From contig CP016269.1 of the NCBI GenBank assembly GCA_001880285.1, forward strand, positions 186,001 through 250,000: a stretch of DNA of 64,000 nt, in the 5' to 3' direction. A program made the position numbers and the translations under genes. Position 1 is the stretch's first letter, and the number at the start of each line of letters is the position of its first letter. Origin of the DNA: Flavobacteriaceae bacterium UJ101. Its GTDB lineage: Bacteria; Bacteroidota; Bacteroidia; Flavobacteriales; UJ101. Shown here one piece after another: positions 19,321-27,914 of the stretch. The notes under the pieces were generated by a model. The model saw nothing but the letters and a program-made list of their open reading frames with translations. It was not told the origin of the DNA and searched no databases.

Positions 19321-19348
19321 AAAAGCTAATTTTATTTTCTAATATATA

Positions 19349-20095
19349 TTACATATACATTCCTCCATTTACATGCATCACATCTCCCGTAACATACGCT
19401 GACATATCAGAAGCATAAAATATGCACGCATTAGCAATATCTTCTGGTGTACCTCCACGTTTCAAAGGTATATTTTCAATCCATTCTTCTTTTACATTTG
19501 CATCTAAAACCTCCGTCATTTCTGTTTCAATAAAACCTGGAGCAATAACATTACATCGTATATCACGTGATCCTAATTCTTGAGCAATTGATTTTGAAAA
19601 ACCGATAATCCCTGCTTTAGAAGCAGAATAATTAGCTTGTCCTGCATTTCCTTTTACTCCTACCACAGATGCCATATTAATTATAGATCCTTTTCGCTGT
19701 TTTAACATAGGACGTAAAACTGCTTTTGTCATATTAAAGACAGAATCTAAATTTACTTTAATTACTTGATCCCAGTCTTCTTTTTTCATTCTCATTAGGA
19801 GATTATCTTTTGTAATACCGGCATTATTTATTAATACATCAATACTTCCAAATTCGTCAAGAATAGTCTTAATCAATTCTTGAGCAGCATCAAAATCTGC
19901 TGCATTGGACTGATAACCTTTAACCTTAGTTCCGTATTTTAATAATTCTTCTTCAACAATTTTGGCTTTTTCAACTGAGGAAGCAAATGTAAAAGCCACA
20001 TTTGCGCCTTGTTTAACAAAAATTTCAGCTATCCCTTTTCCAATTCCTCGGGTAGCACCTGTAATAATTACATTTTTTCCTTGCAATAAGCTCAT
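19349..20095 (-). CDS. fabG: 3-oxoacyl-[acyl-carrier-protein] reductase
   Basis: A 248-residue short-chain dehydrogenase of normal FabG length. It has the NADP-binding TGATRGIGKGIA (residues 12-23), NNAG (90-93), and the catalytic N115, S143, Y156 and K160 (YSASK). FabG reduces 3-oxoacyl-ACP in cytoplasmic fatty acid elongation. Many SDR enzymes look alike, but the VNGGMYM C-terminus and the IRCNVIAPGFIETEMT segment fit FabG closely. It is monocistronic; a weak -7-like TATCTTCG lies at 20115-20122. Confidence 0.92.
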   Translation of the reverse strand: MSLLQGKNVIITGATRGIGKGIAEIFVKQGANVAFTFASSVEKAKIVEEELLKYGTKVKGYQSNAADFDAAQELIKTILDEFGSIDVLINNAGITKDNLLMRMKKEDWDQVIKVNLDSVFNMTKAVLRPMLKQRKGSIINMASVVGVKGNAGQANYSASKAGIIGFSKSIAQELGSRDIRCNVIAPGFIETEMTEVLDANVKEEWIENIPLKRGGTPEDIANACIFYASDMSAYVTGDVMHVNGGMYM

Positions 20096-20270
20096 GTCTA
20101 TACTTTCTTTCCGGCGAAGATAAATCTTTTCTATGAAATCCTAAACATTGTTATAGAAAGTTTTCTTTTTTAATTATGCACGAATATAAAATTTATATTA
20201 CCCTCTATATGAAATAAAAATTATTACAAAATAAAATACCGTATTTTTTATTTTTATAATTATTTTTTAT

Positions 20271-20278
20271 TATCTTTG
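20271..20278 (+). promoter_or_regulatory. -7 element of a short transcript upstream of gap
   Basis: TATCTTTG is a perfect TAnnTTTG match. No gene of normal size starts behind it; a strong terminator lies only about 65 bases further on. The -33 region is T-rich but lacks the G. Confidence 0.6.
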
Positions 20279-20283
20279 CTATG

Positions 20284-20374
20284 AAGTTCAAATTAAAAAC
20301 TACTTTAAGGTAGCTTTTTCATAGTTTAAATTAGTTAGGTTTTCTCCGTAAGCTTGCTTACGGAGATTTTTTTT
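20284..20374 (+). ncRNA. Putative small RNA or leader transcript between fabG and gap
   Basis: This is the main content of the 483-base gap 20096-20578. Predicted from a -7 element (20271-20278) and a factor-independent terminator (20343-20374), giving about 90 bases. CTATGAA (20279-20285) pairs perfectly with TTCATAG (20318-20324) around an inner hairpin CTAC/GTAG (20300-20313); the outer pairing needs a start of transcription at or before 20279. It also contains a possible 10-codon reading frame, ATG at 20281 (MKFKLKTTLR). gap has its own promoter downstream, so this looks like a separate RNA rather than only a gap leader. No known RNA family was recognised. Confidence 0.45.
20343..20374 (+). 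terminator. Strong terminator of the short transcript
   Basis: Perfect 10-bp stem TCTCCGTAAG, loop CTTG, complement, then eight T. Confidence 0.9.
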
Positions 20375-20539
20375 ATAATTCTTTCAATTAATATAGAAAC
20401 TTGTTTAAACTCTAACTTAAATAATATCAGTAATTTGGATAGTAAATGTGTTTCAAACACTTTCGAAAAGTGTTTATAAAACACTTAATATCAATTGATT
20501 AAAAATTATTTTTTTCTTTTTCATACAAAAGAATTGACT

Positions 20540-20547
20540 TACTTTTG
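20540..20547 (+). promoter_or_regulatory. -7 element of gap
   Basis: TACTTTTG lies about 30 bases upstream of the ATG at 20579 and downstream of the longer in-frame ATG at 20495. It therefore supports the shorter protein start. Confidence 0.65.
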
Positions 20548-20578
20548 TTACACCAAAATTACTTTAAAAAATAATAGA

Positions 20579-22021
20579 ATGACATTACACGATTCTTACG
20601 AGCAAGAATTAAAATCACAAACGGAAAGTAAAAAAACAACGGTTGAATTAATTAAAATCACTCACGATTTATGGTACGATAAATCAATTGAACTCGTATT
20701 ATTTAGAAATCAAATCCTTGATAAAAGTGTAAATGAAATTATTGATCTACACAATTATGCAACTGATTTTGTTGAGAAAAAAATCACGGTTGATGATACT
20801 TTAAAAATTGCAAAAGCCATTCAAAAAGCAAATTTAAATCCATCTAGACTTGACTTAGGAAAATTAGCTTATGAATTTAACTTAGAAAACTCAAAAAATG
20901 CTATCACTTTTATTTCCAATAAATTAGATGGAGCTAAAACAACAAATGCTATAAAGCCTAGAGATACCGTATTATATGGTTTCGGTCGTATTGGTCGTCT
21001 TTTGGCACGTGAATTAACTAGTAAAGCAGGAAAGGGAAGTCAATTACGTTTGAGAGCAATTGTAACAAGAGGTGAAATTACACAAGAAGTTTTAGAAAAA
21101 AGAGCTTCTTTATTAAAAACTGATTCTGTTCATGGTTATTTTAAAGGAACTGTCTCTATTGATGTTAAAAATAAAGCCTTAATCATTAATGGAAGCACTG
21201 TTTACATCATTTCAGCTAATCAACCAGAAGATATTGATTATACTCAATATGGGATTCAAAATGCTTTAATTATTGATAATACAGGTGCTTTTAGAGATCA
21301 CGAAGCTTTAAGTCGTCATTTAAAAGCCAAAGGGGCAGCAAAAGTATTATTAACTGCTCCAGGAAAAGGTGTTCCTAATATTGTTTATGGTGCAAATCAT
21401 GAAGAAAATAGACCTGATGAAATCGATATTTTCTCAGCTGCTTCATGTACAACTAATGCTATTACACCTATTTTAAAAGTTATAGAAGATGAATTTGGTG
21501 TGGTTCATGGTCATTTAGAAACAATTCATGCATATACTAATGATCAAAATTTAGTAGATAATATGCATAAAAAATACCGTAGAGGACGTGCTGCAGGATT
21601 AAACATGGTCATTACTGAAACTGGAGCTGGACAAGCCGTTTCAAAAGCCTTACCTTCATTAGAAGGAAAATTATCTTCCAATGCTATTCGTGTACCTGTT
21701 CCTAATGGATCTTTGGCTATTTTAAATCTTCAAATTGAAAAAGAAACTACACTTGAACATCTAAATAATACAATTAAAAGATATGCATTAGAAGGTAAGC
21801 TAGTAGAACAAATTAAATACTCTATTGAAAACGAATTAGTTTCTTCAGATATCGTAGGTTCTTCTGCTCCTTCCATTTTTGATAGCAATGCCACCATTGT
21901 AAATAGTGATGGGAAAAATATTATTTTATATGTGTGGTATGATAATGAATACGGATATAGTCACCAAGTAATACGGTTAGCAAAACATATTGCTAAGGTT
22001 CGACGTTATACATACTATTAA
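20579..22021 (+). CDS. gap: Glyceraldehyde-3-phosphate dehydrogenase, long form with N-terminal extension
   Basis: A 480-residue protein. The start at 20579 is chosen because the -7 element lies inside the longer open frame. Residues about 1-130 are an extension absent from standard 335-residue GAPDH. The NAD domain starts with YGFGRIGRLLARE (about 134-146); the catalytic cysteine is C290 in SAASCTTNAITP, and HAYTNDQ follows. It oxidises glyceraldehyde-3-phosphate to 1,3-bisphosphoglycerate, or runs in reverse in gluconeogenesis. Long GAPDHs of this kind are widespread in Flavobacteriia; the role of the extension is not known to me. It is monocistronic with a terminator behind it. Confidence 0.9.
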   Translation: MTLHDSYEQELKSQTESKKTTVELIKITHDLWYDKSIELVLFRNQILDKSVNEIIDLHNYATDFVEKKITVDDTLKIAKAIQKANLNPSRLDLGKLAYEFNLENSKNAITFISNKLDGAKTTNAIKPRDTVLYGFGRIGRLLARELTSKAGKGSQLRLRAIVTRGEITQEVLEKRASLLKTDSVHGYFKGTVSIDVKNKALIINGSTVYIISANQPEDIDYTQYGIQNALIIDNTGAFRDHEALSRHLKAKGAAKVLLTAPGKGVPNIVYGANHEENRPDEIDIFSAASCTTNAITPILKVIEDEFGVVHGHLETIHAYTNDQNLVDNMHKKYRRGRAAGLNMVITETGAGQAVSKALPSLEGKLSSNAIRVPVPNGSLAILNLQIEKETTLEHLNNTIKRYALEGKLVEQIKYSIENELVSSDIVGSSAPSIFDSNATIVNSDGKNIILYVWYDNEYGYSHQVIRLAKHIAKVRRYTYY

Positions 22022-22050
22022 TTTTTACTTAACTCAAAAATTATTATGAA

Positions 22051-22086
22051 AGCTCCTCTTTTTAATTATAAAATGAGGAGTTTTTA
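22051..22086 (+). terminator. Terminator of gap
   Basis: CTCCTC and GAGGAG arms, extended by T4/A4 pairs, followed by five T. Confidence 0.75.
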
Positions 22087-22102
22087 AATTTAAAAAGTTA
22101 AT

Positions 22103-22136
22103 TCTCAAAATATGTTATATCTCAAAATATGTTATA
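22103..22136. repeat. Perfect 17-bp tandem duplication
   Basis: TCTCAAAATATGTTATA occurs twice back to back in the gap between gap and pcm. It looks like a small slippage duplication; no function is apparent. Confidence 0.85.
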
Positions 22137-22153
22137 GTAATCTTCCTTACTTC

Positions 22154-22798
22154 CTACTTTTTCTTTTCTTTTAACATTGGAACAAATTTAAAATCTCCAA
22201 ATTCCATTTTTTCAAATGACTTCTCTCCTGTTTTTAAAAAAGAAGTCATAATTTGATCTCCCTCTCCAATTGGAATTAATAACATTCCTCCAATTTTTAA
22301 TTGAAGTAATAAATCTTTTGGTACAAAAGGTGCTCCTGCTGTCACAATAATTTTATCAAAAGGTGCAAAAGTTGGTAACCCTTTATAACCATCACCAAAA
22401 GTGATATATCGAGGTTGATACCCTAATCTTTTTAACAAATTTTTAGCTGTATCATGTAATTTTTTATGACGCTCAATAGAATATACTTTAGCTCCCATTT
22501 CAAGTAAAACAGCTGTTTGAAAACCTGACCCTGTTCCTATTTCTAATACTTTTTCATCTTGATGCACATCTAGTAATTGTGATTGAAATGCTACGGTATA
22601 AGGATGTGAAATAGTTTGCCCTTCACCAATTGGAAAAGCCTTATTTTGATAAGCAAAATCTTCAAAAGCAGAATTTAAAAACAAATGTCGAGGAATTGAA
22701 TTAATAGCTTTCAAAACATTTTCATCTTCAATTCCTAATTGGCGTAACTCATCAACTAACTTTTGACGTAATCCTTTATGTTTATATGTATCGATCAT
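22154..22798 (-). CDS. pcm: Protein-L-isoaspartate O-methyltransferase
   Basis: A 214-residue protein. The start at 22798 (MIDTYKHKGLRQK) is preferred over an upstream in-frame ATG at 22864, because a -7 element lies at 22809-22816, inside the longer frame. It has the SAM-binding motif VLEIGTGSGFQTAVL (about 81-95) and the PCMT-typical RHLFLNSAFEDFAYQNKAFPIGEGQTIS pattern around residues 35-62 with the S-H pair. It methylates isoaspartyl residues in damaged proteins and starts their repair in the cytoplasm. Confidence 0.92.
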   Translation of the reverse strand: MIDTYKHKGLRQKLVDELRQLGIEDENVLKAINSIPRHLFLNSAFEDFAYQNKAFPIGEGQTISHPYTVAFQSQLLDVHQDEKVLEIGTGSGFQTAVLLEMGAKVYSIERHKKLHDTAKNLLKRLGYQPRYITFGDGYKGLPTFAPFDKIIVTAGAPFVPKDLLLQLKIGGMLLIPIGEGDQIMTSFLKTGEKSFEKMEFGDFKFVPMLKEKKK

Positions 22799-22808
22799 AT
22801 TTATTTTG

Positions 22809-22816
22809 CAAAAATA
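22809..22816 (-). promoter_or_regulatory. -7 element of pcm
   Basis: TATTTTTG on the minus strand; the predicted start of transcription is only about 5 bases upstream of the ATG at 22798. Confidence 0.55.
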
Positions 22817-22932
22817 ATTGTATTCTTCTTTAAAAGAAACTTTACCAACAAAGAAGTTATTCACATTTTAATTCTAATGACAATCTATTTTTTCTTATAT
22901 TTAGAAATAGCTTAAAAAAACTAATTGACATC

Positions 22933-23598
22933 ATGGAACAAAAAAATACAATTAACAGACGAAAATTTATTAAAAACTCTTCTATTTTTACTCTAAGTAC
23001 TGGAATTCTCACTTTATCACATACTAAATTCACCAACTCTCCTACTTCATCTATAGAAGAACTCAATATTGTTGGACCTAAAAAAGGATTTACACCCCAA
23101 ATAGGAACCTTAGTCTCCATGCTTAACTGGATGCGTTACGTTATTATATCACCTGTTAAAGGAATGTCTGTTGATGATTTAGATTACTTATTGGATCAAA
23201 AATCTAATTCAATTGGTGCCATGTTATGGCATTTAGCGGCTACAGAGCGTTATTATCAGATTCATACTTTTGAAAATAAAAAATGGGGAGATTGGTCTCA
23301 AGAAGATAAAGATATGTGGAGTATTGCTTCCAGTCTAGGAGACAAGGGACGGGAGGTTATTAAAGGACATGATTTAGATTTCTATTTAACAAAGTTAAAA
23401 AAAGTTCGAGAACACACTTTAAATGAGTTAGCAAAACGTGATGACGAATGGTTGATGAAAGTCGATCATGATTGGTATTGGGGGCCTACAAATAATTATT
23501 GCAAATGGTTTCATGTATGTGAACACGAATCTAATCATAACGGCCAAATTAAATTTATTAAAAGTCGTTTACCTTCTTCTAAAAAAACCAATAGCTGA
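22933..23598 (+). CDS. DinB-like protein with Tat-type signal
   Basis: A 221-residue protein beginning with INRRKFIKNSS followed by a hydrophobic stretch (residues about 8-30), a twin-arginine-like export signal. The body fits the DinB four-helix metal-binding fold: AMLWHLAATERYY (about 97-109) and HVCEHESNHNGQIKFI (about 195-210) supply the usual histidine ligands. DinB-superfamily members include thiol-S-transferases and metal hydrolases; the substrate here is unknown. Divergent from pcm. Export of a DinB protein is uncommon, and the Tat call should be treated as probable, not proven. Confidence 0.78.
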   Translation: MEQKNTINRRKFIKNSSIFTLSTGILTLSHTKFTNSPTSSIEELNIVGPKKGFTPQIGTLVSMLNWMRYVIISPVKGMSVDDLDYLLDQKSNSIGAMLWHLAATERYYQIHTFENKKWGDWSQEDKDMWSIASSLGDKGREVIKGHDLDFYLTKLKKVREHTLNELAKRDDEWLMKVDHDWYWGPTNNYCKWFHVCEHESNHNGQIKFIKSRLPSSKKTNS

Positions 23599-23613
23599 TA
23601 CAATTAAAAACCG

Positions 23614-23621
23614 TATTTTTG
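23614..23621 (+). promoter_or_regulatory. -7 element of priA
   Basis: TATTTTTG, about 18 bases before the GTG start at 23640. Confidence 0.55.
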
Positions 23622-23639
23622 TATTATTAATTTTTTTTT

Positions 23640-26087
23640 GTGTTTGAAGAATATTTTGTTGACGTTATATTACCTTTACCATTAAAAGGTACTTTTACTT
23701 ATAAATTAGAAGAAGAGGAATTTAATGCCCTAACTATTGGGTGTAGAATCGCTGTTCCTTTCGGCTCAAAAAAAATTTATACAGGATTGGTTTATCATTT
23801 ACATCAAAATAAACCTGAACTTTATAAAGCTAAACCCATTCAACAAATTCTTGATTCTGCTCCTATTGTTACAGAAAAACAAATTCGTTTATGGGAATGG
23901 ATTTCTGATTATTACATGTGTTCCATTGGAGATGTTTTTCGTCAAGCCTTACCCTCAGCTTTAAAAGTAAATAGTGAAACTTTTATCAAACGAAATGATC
24001 ATCCAGTTGATGAAAAACTAACCAAAGAAGAAGGCTATATCTTAGAAATTCTAGCAAAAAAATCAAGTGTTTCGGTTGAAGAATTAGCTTCAACATTAGA
24101 TAATCGATATATCCTCAAAATAATAAAACAATTATTAGATAAAAATTTAATTGTTATTGATGAAAAACTAAAACAAAAATACGTTCCTAAAATTGAAAAT
24201 TATGTCCGATTTAATGAGGATTTAAAAAATAACAAAGAAGCTTTTTCAGAAGCTTTTCTAAAACTAGATCGAGCACCAAAACAAAAGGAGATCGTTATGC
24301 GATTGTTAACTTTAGAAGCTGAAAACAAACCCATTAAAGCTTCTAAAATCATTAAACTCACTAATACCTCACACGGTATTCTCAACAGTTTAGTTAAAAA
24401 GAATATTCTCAACATTTATCAATTACAAACCGATAGAACATACACAGAAGAACAAGAATTACAACCTATTTTTTCTCTATCTGATGCTCAAGAAAAAGCA
24501 TATCAAGAAATCCATCAATCTTTTAAAGAAAATGACATTTCCCTTCTATATGGCGTTACAGGAAGTGGAAAAACAGAAATTTATATTCAATTAATTCAAG
24601 ACACTTTAGCAGAAGGTAAACAAGTTTTATTTTTATTACCCGAAATTGCCATATCAACCCAATTAATTTACCGTTTAAAACAATTTTTTGGTAATGATGT
24701 AGGTTATTATCATTCAAAATTCAATAATCAAGAACAAGTTGAGTTATGGCTTAAAACATTTCATAATCAATATAAAATTTTAATCGGAGCTCGTTCTGCT
24801 TTATTTTTACCTATAGAAAATTTAGGTTTAATTATTGTGGATGAGGAACATGAAGGAAGTTTTAAGCAAAATCAACCCAACCCTCGCTACAATGCTCGTG
24901 ATACAGCTTTGGTGTGGGCTAAGATTCACCAAGCCAAAACTTTACTTGGATCTGCAACACCTTCTTTAGAAAGTTACTACAATAGTAAAAACGGAAAATA
25001 TGGTTTTGTTGAATTAAAACAACGTTATGGAAACGTTTTAATGCCGGAAATTCAAATTATTGATTTACAAAAAGCATATAAAAAGAAAGAAATTCAAGGG
25101 CATTTTTCTGATATTTTATTGAATGAAATTCGAGACAATTTAGAGCAAAAAAAACAGATAATTATTTTCCAAAACCGTAGAGGTTATGCTCCCGTTGTTG
25201 AATGTCAAACATGTGGGCACACTCCACATTGCCCTAATTGTGATGTTTCTTTAACCTATCACAAAGTATCTCACCTATTAAAATGTCATTACTGTGGTCA
25301 TACGCAAGCACAACCTAAATTTTGTCCTTCATGTCATGGTTTTAACCTAGATACCAAAGGTTTGGGAACTGAACAAATTGAGCAAGAATTAAGTCTTTTA
25401 TTTCCCAACCATAAAATTGGACGAATGGATGCTGATACAACAAAAGGGAAACATGGTTTTGAAAAAATCATACATGCTTTTGAAGCTAGAGAAATTGACA
25501 TTCTAGTTGGGACTCAAATGGTTGCGAAAGGATTGGATTTTGATAATATTGGATTAGTAGGTATTTTAAAAGCCGATACTCTTTTAAATTATCCAGATTT
25601 TAGAGCTCATGAGCGTGCCTTTCAACTTATGACACAAGTTGCAGGAAGAGCTGGTAGAAAAAAAGATCGAGGAAAAGTTTTAATTCAATCTTTTAATCCT
25701 GAACACAATATTTTACAACAAATTTCGATATATAATTATAAGGAAATGGCAAAAGAAGTGCTCTATGAACGACGCCAATTTGTTTATCCTCCTTTTAATC
25801 GAATGATTATCTTGACTTTAAAGCATAAAGATCAAGTAAAATTAGATGTTGCTTCTAATTTATTAGCTCAACATTTACAAAAATCATTTGGAGAACAATT
25901 ATTAGGGCCTGAAACGCCTCCTATTGCTCGAATAAAAAACCTGTATCATAAAAGGATATTAATTAAATTAATCAATCCTAAAAAAATTGTATCTGCTAAA
26001 AAGTATATTGAACAAATTTTAGAAAATTTTAAAACAATAAAAGCTTACAGGAGCATCCAGATTATAGTGGATGTTGATCCGTATTAA
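23640..26087 (+). CDS. priA: Primosomal protein N' (replication restart helicase PriA)
   Basis: An 815-residue protein with a GTG start; the N-terminal VDVILPLPLKGTFTY is the PriA 3'-DNA-end binding domain. Walker A GVTGSGKT is at 305-312 (K311), the DEEH box at 401-404, and eight zinc-binding cysteines lie between 522 and 565 (CQTCGHTPHCPNC ... CPSC). The RecG/PriA-like motif VAGRAGR is present. PriA recognises stalled forks, unwinds DNA 3' to 5' and reloads the replicative helicase. Only 5 bases separate it from the following Crp-type regulator gene, so the two may be co-transcribed. Confidence 0.96.
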   Translation: MFEEYFVDVILPLPLKGTFTYKLEEEEFNALTIGCRIAVPFGSKKIYTGLVYHLHQNKPELYKAKPIQQILDSAPIVTEKQIRLWEWISDYYMCSIGDVFRQALPSALKVNSETFIKRNDHPVDEKLTKEEGYILEILAKKSSVSVEELASTLDNRYILKIIKQLLDKNLIVIDEKLKQKYVPKIENYVRFNEDLKNNKEAFSEAFLKLDRAPKQKEIVMRLLTLEAENKPIKASKIIKLTNTSHGILNSLVKKNILNIYQLQTDRTYTEEQELQPIFSLSDAQEKAYQEIHQSFKENDISLLYGVTGSGKTEIYIQLIQDTLAEGKQVLFLLPEIAISTQLIYRLKQFFGNDVGYYHSKFNNQEQVELWLKTFHNQYKILIGARSALFLPIENLGLIIVDEEHEGSFKQNQPNPRYNARDTALVWAKIHQAKTLLGSATPSLESYYNSKNGKYGFVELKQRYGNVLMPEIQIIDLQKAYKKKEIQGHFSDILLNEIRDNLEQKKQIIIFQNRRGYAPVVECQTCGHTPHCPNCDVSLTYHKVSHLLKCHYCGHTQAQPKFCPSCHGFNLDTKGLGTEQIEQELSLLFPNHKIGRMDADTTKGKHGFEKIIHAFEAREIDILVGTQMVAKGLDFDNIGLVGILKADTLLNYPDFRAHERAFQLMTQVAGRAGRKKDRGKVLIQSFNPEHNILQQISIYNYKEMAKEVLYERRQFVYPPFNRMIILTLKHKDQVKLDVASNLLAQHLQKSFGEQLLGPETPPIARIKNLYHKRILIKLINPKKIVSAKKYIEQILENFKTIKAYRSIQIIVDVDPY

Positions 26088-26092
26088 ATAAA

Positions 26093-26677
26093 ATGAATAC
26101 TAAAGCTCAATTAATAGAACATTTTAGAAAAGATCATAATTTAACCACTTCAGACATTGATAAGATCCTTCCTTTTTTCAAGTATCGTACTTTTGAAAAA
26201 AAAGAATTAATTATTAAAGAAAATGATCAGGTAATCAGCCAATTTTATATAGTAAAAGGAGCTATTGCAGCTTATCAAACTGATTTAAAAGGAAAACAAC
26301 ATACCATACAATTTGCTATTGATGATTGGTGGATTAGTGATTATAACGCTTATTATAATGATCATATTAGAGCTACGTTAACTTTAAAAGCTTTAGAGAA
26401 AACTCATGTTTTAGAAATAAAACGAACCGATTTGGAAAATCTTTTCATTCAAATACCTGCTTTAGACAGTAATTTTAGAAAACGATATGAAAAAGCATTT
26501 ACAAAACTTCAACAACGTGTCTTATCTAATTTAATTAAGACTCCTTTTGAACGATATCAATCTTTCGTAAAAGAATATCCTAAAATAGAACAAAAAGCAC
26601 CTAACTATCAACTAGCCTCTTTTCTAGGAATGACTCCTGAAACTCTAAGTAGAGTGCGTAAAAAGATCATTTCTTGA
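26093..26677 (+). CDS. Crp/Fnr-family transcriptional regulator
   Basis: A 194-residue protein with a cyclic-nucleotide-binding-like beta barrel (about 20-125, with KELIIKENDQVISQFYIVKG as its core) and a C-terminal winged helix (about 165-192, YQLASFLGMTPETLSRVRKK). It has no cysteine, so it cannot bind an Fnr-type iron-sulfur cluster, and the cAMP-contact residues of Crp are not apparent. It follows priA by 5 bases and is followed by an HbpS/GlcG-type protein with its own promoter. The ligand is unknown. Confidence 0.86.
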   Translation: MNTKAQLIEHFRKDHNLTTSDIDKILPFFKYRTFEKKELIIKENDQVISQFYIVKGAIAAYQTDLKGKQHTIQFAIDDWWISDYNAYYNDHIRATLTLKALEKTHVLEIKRTDLENLFIQIPALDSNFRKRYEKAFTKLQQRVLSNLIKTPFERYQSFVKEYPKIEQKAPNYQLASFLGMTPETLSRVRKKIIS

Positions 26678-26709
26678 TTTCAATCAATTTTTTTATTATG
26701 AATGCATCA

Positions 26710-26717
26710 TAAATTTG
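26710..26717 (+). promoter_or_regulatory. -7 element of the HbpS-like gene
   Basis: TAAATTTG, about 19 bases before the ATG at 26736. Confidence 0.55.
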
Positions 26718-26735
26718 TACTAAAATTAATTTAGT

Positions 26736-27128
26736 ATGGATATTTCGTTAGAAAGGGCGAAGGAAATTATTGAAAAAGCCAAAATAGAGGCCAATAAACT
26801 TGGTGTAAAAATGGATATTGCCATTGTTGATTCAGGTGCTAACTTAAAAGCTTTTGAACGTATGGATGGTGCTTGGCTTGGTTCTATTGACATTGCTATA
26901 AAAAAAGCCAAAACTGCTCGTTATTTTAATATGAATACTGGTGCTATTGGTGAATTATCTCAACCAGGAGGAGCATTATATAATATAGAACACTCTAATC
27001 ATGGTTTAATTTCTTTTCCTGGAGGAATTCCTATTAAAGATACAGAAGGAAATATTATAGGCGCTATTGGCGTATCAGGTTCAACTGTTGAAGATGATCA
27101 TCAAGTGGCTAATGCAGGACTATCATAA
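26736..27128 (+). CDS. GlcG/HbpS family protein (putative heme-binding)
   Basis: A 130-residue single-domain protein of the GlcG/HbpS fold: [31 protein letters not shown] and the closing GGIPI...[22 protein letters not shown] are typical. Some members (HbpS of Streptomyces) bind heme and act in redox sensing, others are associated with glycolate or diol metabolism. No signal peptide, so cytoplasmic. It follows a Crp/Fnr regulator, but nothing in the sequence decides the role. Confidence 0.85.
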   Translation: MDISLERAKEIIEKAKIEANKLGVKMDIAIVDSGANLKAFERMDGAWLGSIDIAIKKAKTARYFNMNTGAIGELSQPGGALYNIEHSNHGLISFPGGIPIKDTEGNIIGAIGVSGSTVEDDHQVANAGLS

Positions 27129-27187
27129 AAAACTACTTTTTTAAATAAAGTAAAATTACTAATCTAACAAATTACACACCCCACTTT

Positions 27188-27221
27188 AAAAAGGTCTTAG
27201 TAAATTCTAAGATCTTTTTTT
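27188..27221 (+). terminator. Terminator downstream of the HbpS-like gene
   Basis: AAAAAGGTCTTAG and CTAAGATCTTTTT form a 12-pair stem with one G-T wobble, followed by T. Confidence 0.8.
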
Positions 27222-27330
27222 ATACTCAAACTCAAACCCTTTATTAAATTTTAATTTACTGATTTTCAAACATATAAAAGTAAAAACTTATATTCATGCA
27301 TTTAAATTAAGTATAACAATATTTTCTAAC

Positions 27331-27338
27331 TATATTTG
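27331..27338 (+). promoter_or_regulatory. -7 element of the LEA-like lipoprotein gene
   Basis: TATATTTG, about 20 bases before the ATG at 27358. Confidence 0.6.
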
Positions 27339-27357
27339 CCCAAACAAATAAATTAAT

Positions 27358-27828
27358 ATGAAAAAATTATTTTTTATAGTATGCTCTTCCATACTATTAA
27401 TGCTCACAAGTTGTAAGGTTAATGAACAACCTGAATATGAAAGAATGGAGAATATAAAAGTAACAAAGCTGGGATTGAAAAACATTCAATTACAAGCCGA
27501 TGCTGTATTTAATAATCCAAATGTATTAGGAGTTACTATTAAACGATCAGACATTGATGTTTTTAAAGACAGTATTTATTTAGGTAAAGCTAAATCTCCA
27601 AGTTTTGAAGTAAATAAAGAAAGTGAATTCAGTATACCTTTAACCATAGATTTTTCTCCTAAAAAAATTATTAAAGAAAAAGGATTCCTAGGGAATGTAT
27701 TAAGTACTGTTTCTCAAAAAGAAATGAACATAACATATAAAGGAACCATTACATTAGATGTTTTAGGTATTGAATATGATTATGATTTTGAACATACAGA
27801 ACCTATTGTATTAAAAAAAGAGAAATAA
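27358..27828 (+). CDS. LEA14/WHy-like lipoprotein
   Basis: A 156-residue protein with a lipoprotein signal (MKKLFFIVCSSILLMLTSC, lipid-modified cysteine at 19). Residues 30-150 have the LEA14-like WHy pattern: LGLKNIQLQADAVFNNPN, then SIPLTIDFSPKK and ITLDVLGIEYDYDF. Proteins of this family are beta-sandwich periplasmic or outer-membrane lipoproteins, often linked to stress or desiccation, but their action in Bacteroidota is not defined. It is a single-gene unit. Confidence 0.82.
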   Translation: MKKLFFIVCSSILLMLTSCKVNEQPEYERMENIKVTKLGLKNIQLQADAVFNNPNVLGVTIKRSDIDVFKDSIYLGKAKSPSFEVNKESEFSIPLTIDFSPKKIIKEKGFLGNVLSTVSQKEMNITYKGTITLDVLGIEYDYDFEHTEPIVLKKEK

Positions 27829-27855
27829 AATAATATCTGATTAACAAGATTTTGT

Positions 27856-27896
27856 AAACTGTAAATGCTTTTTTTTAAGAAGTATTTACAGTTTTT
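27856..27896. terminator. Bidirectional terminator between convergent genes
   Basis: AAACTGTAAAT (27856-27866) pairs exactly with ATTTACAGTTT (27884-27894), with T-runs outside. Confidence 0.85.
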
Positions 27897-27914
27897 ATTT
27901 TACAATAAAGTAAT

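Noticed and set aside
22103-22136. Two 17-bp copies as a CRISPR-like or regulatory repeat
   Set aside because: The copies abut without a spacer and there are only two; a slippage duplication is the simplest reading.
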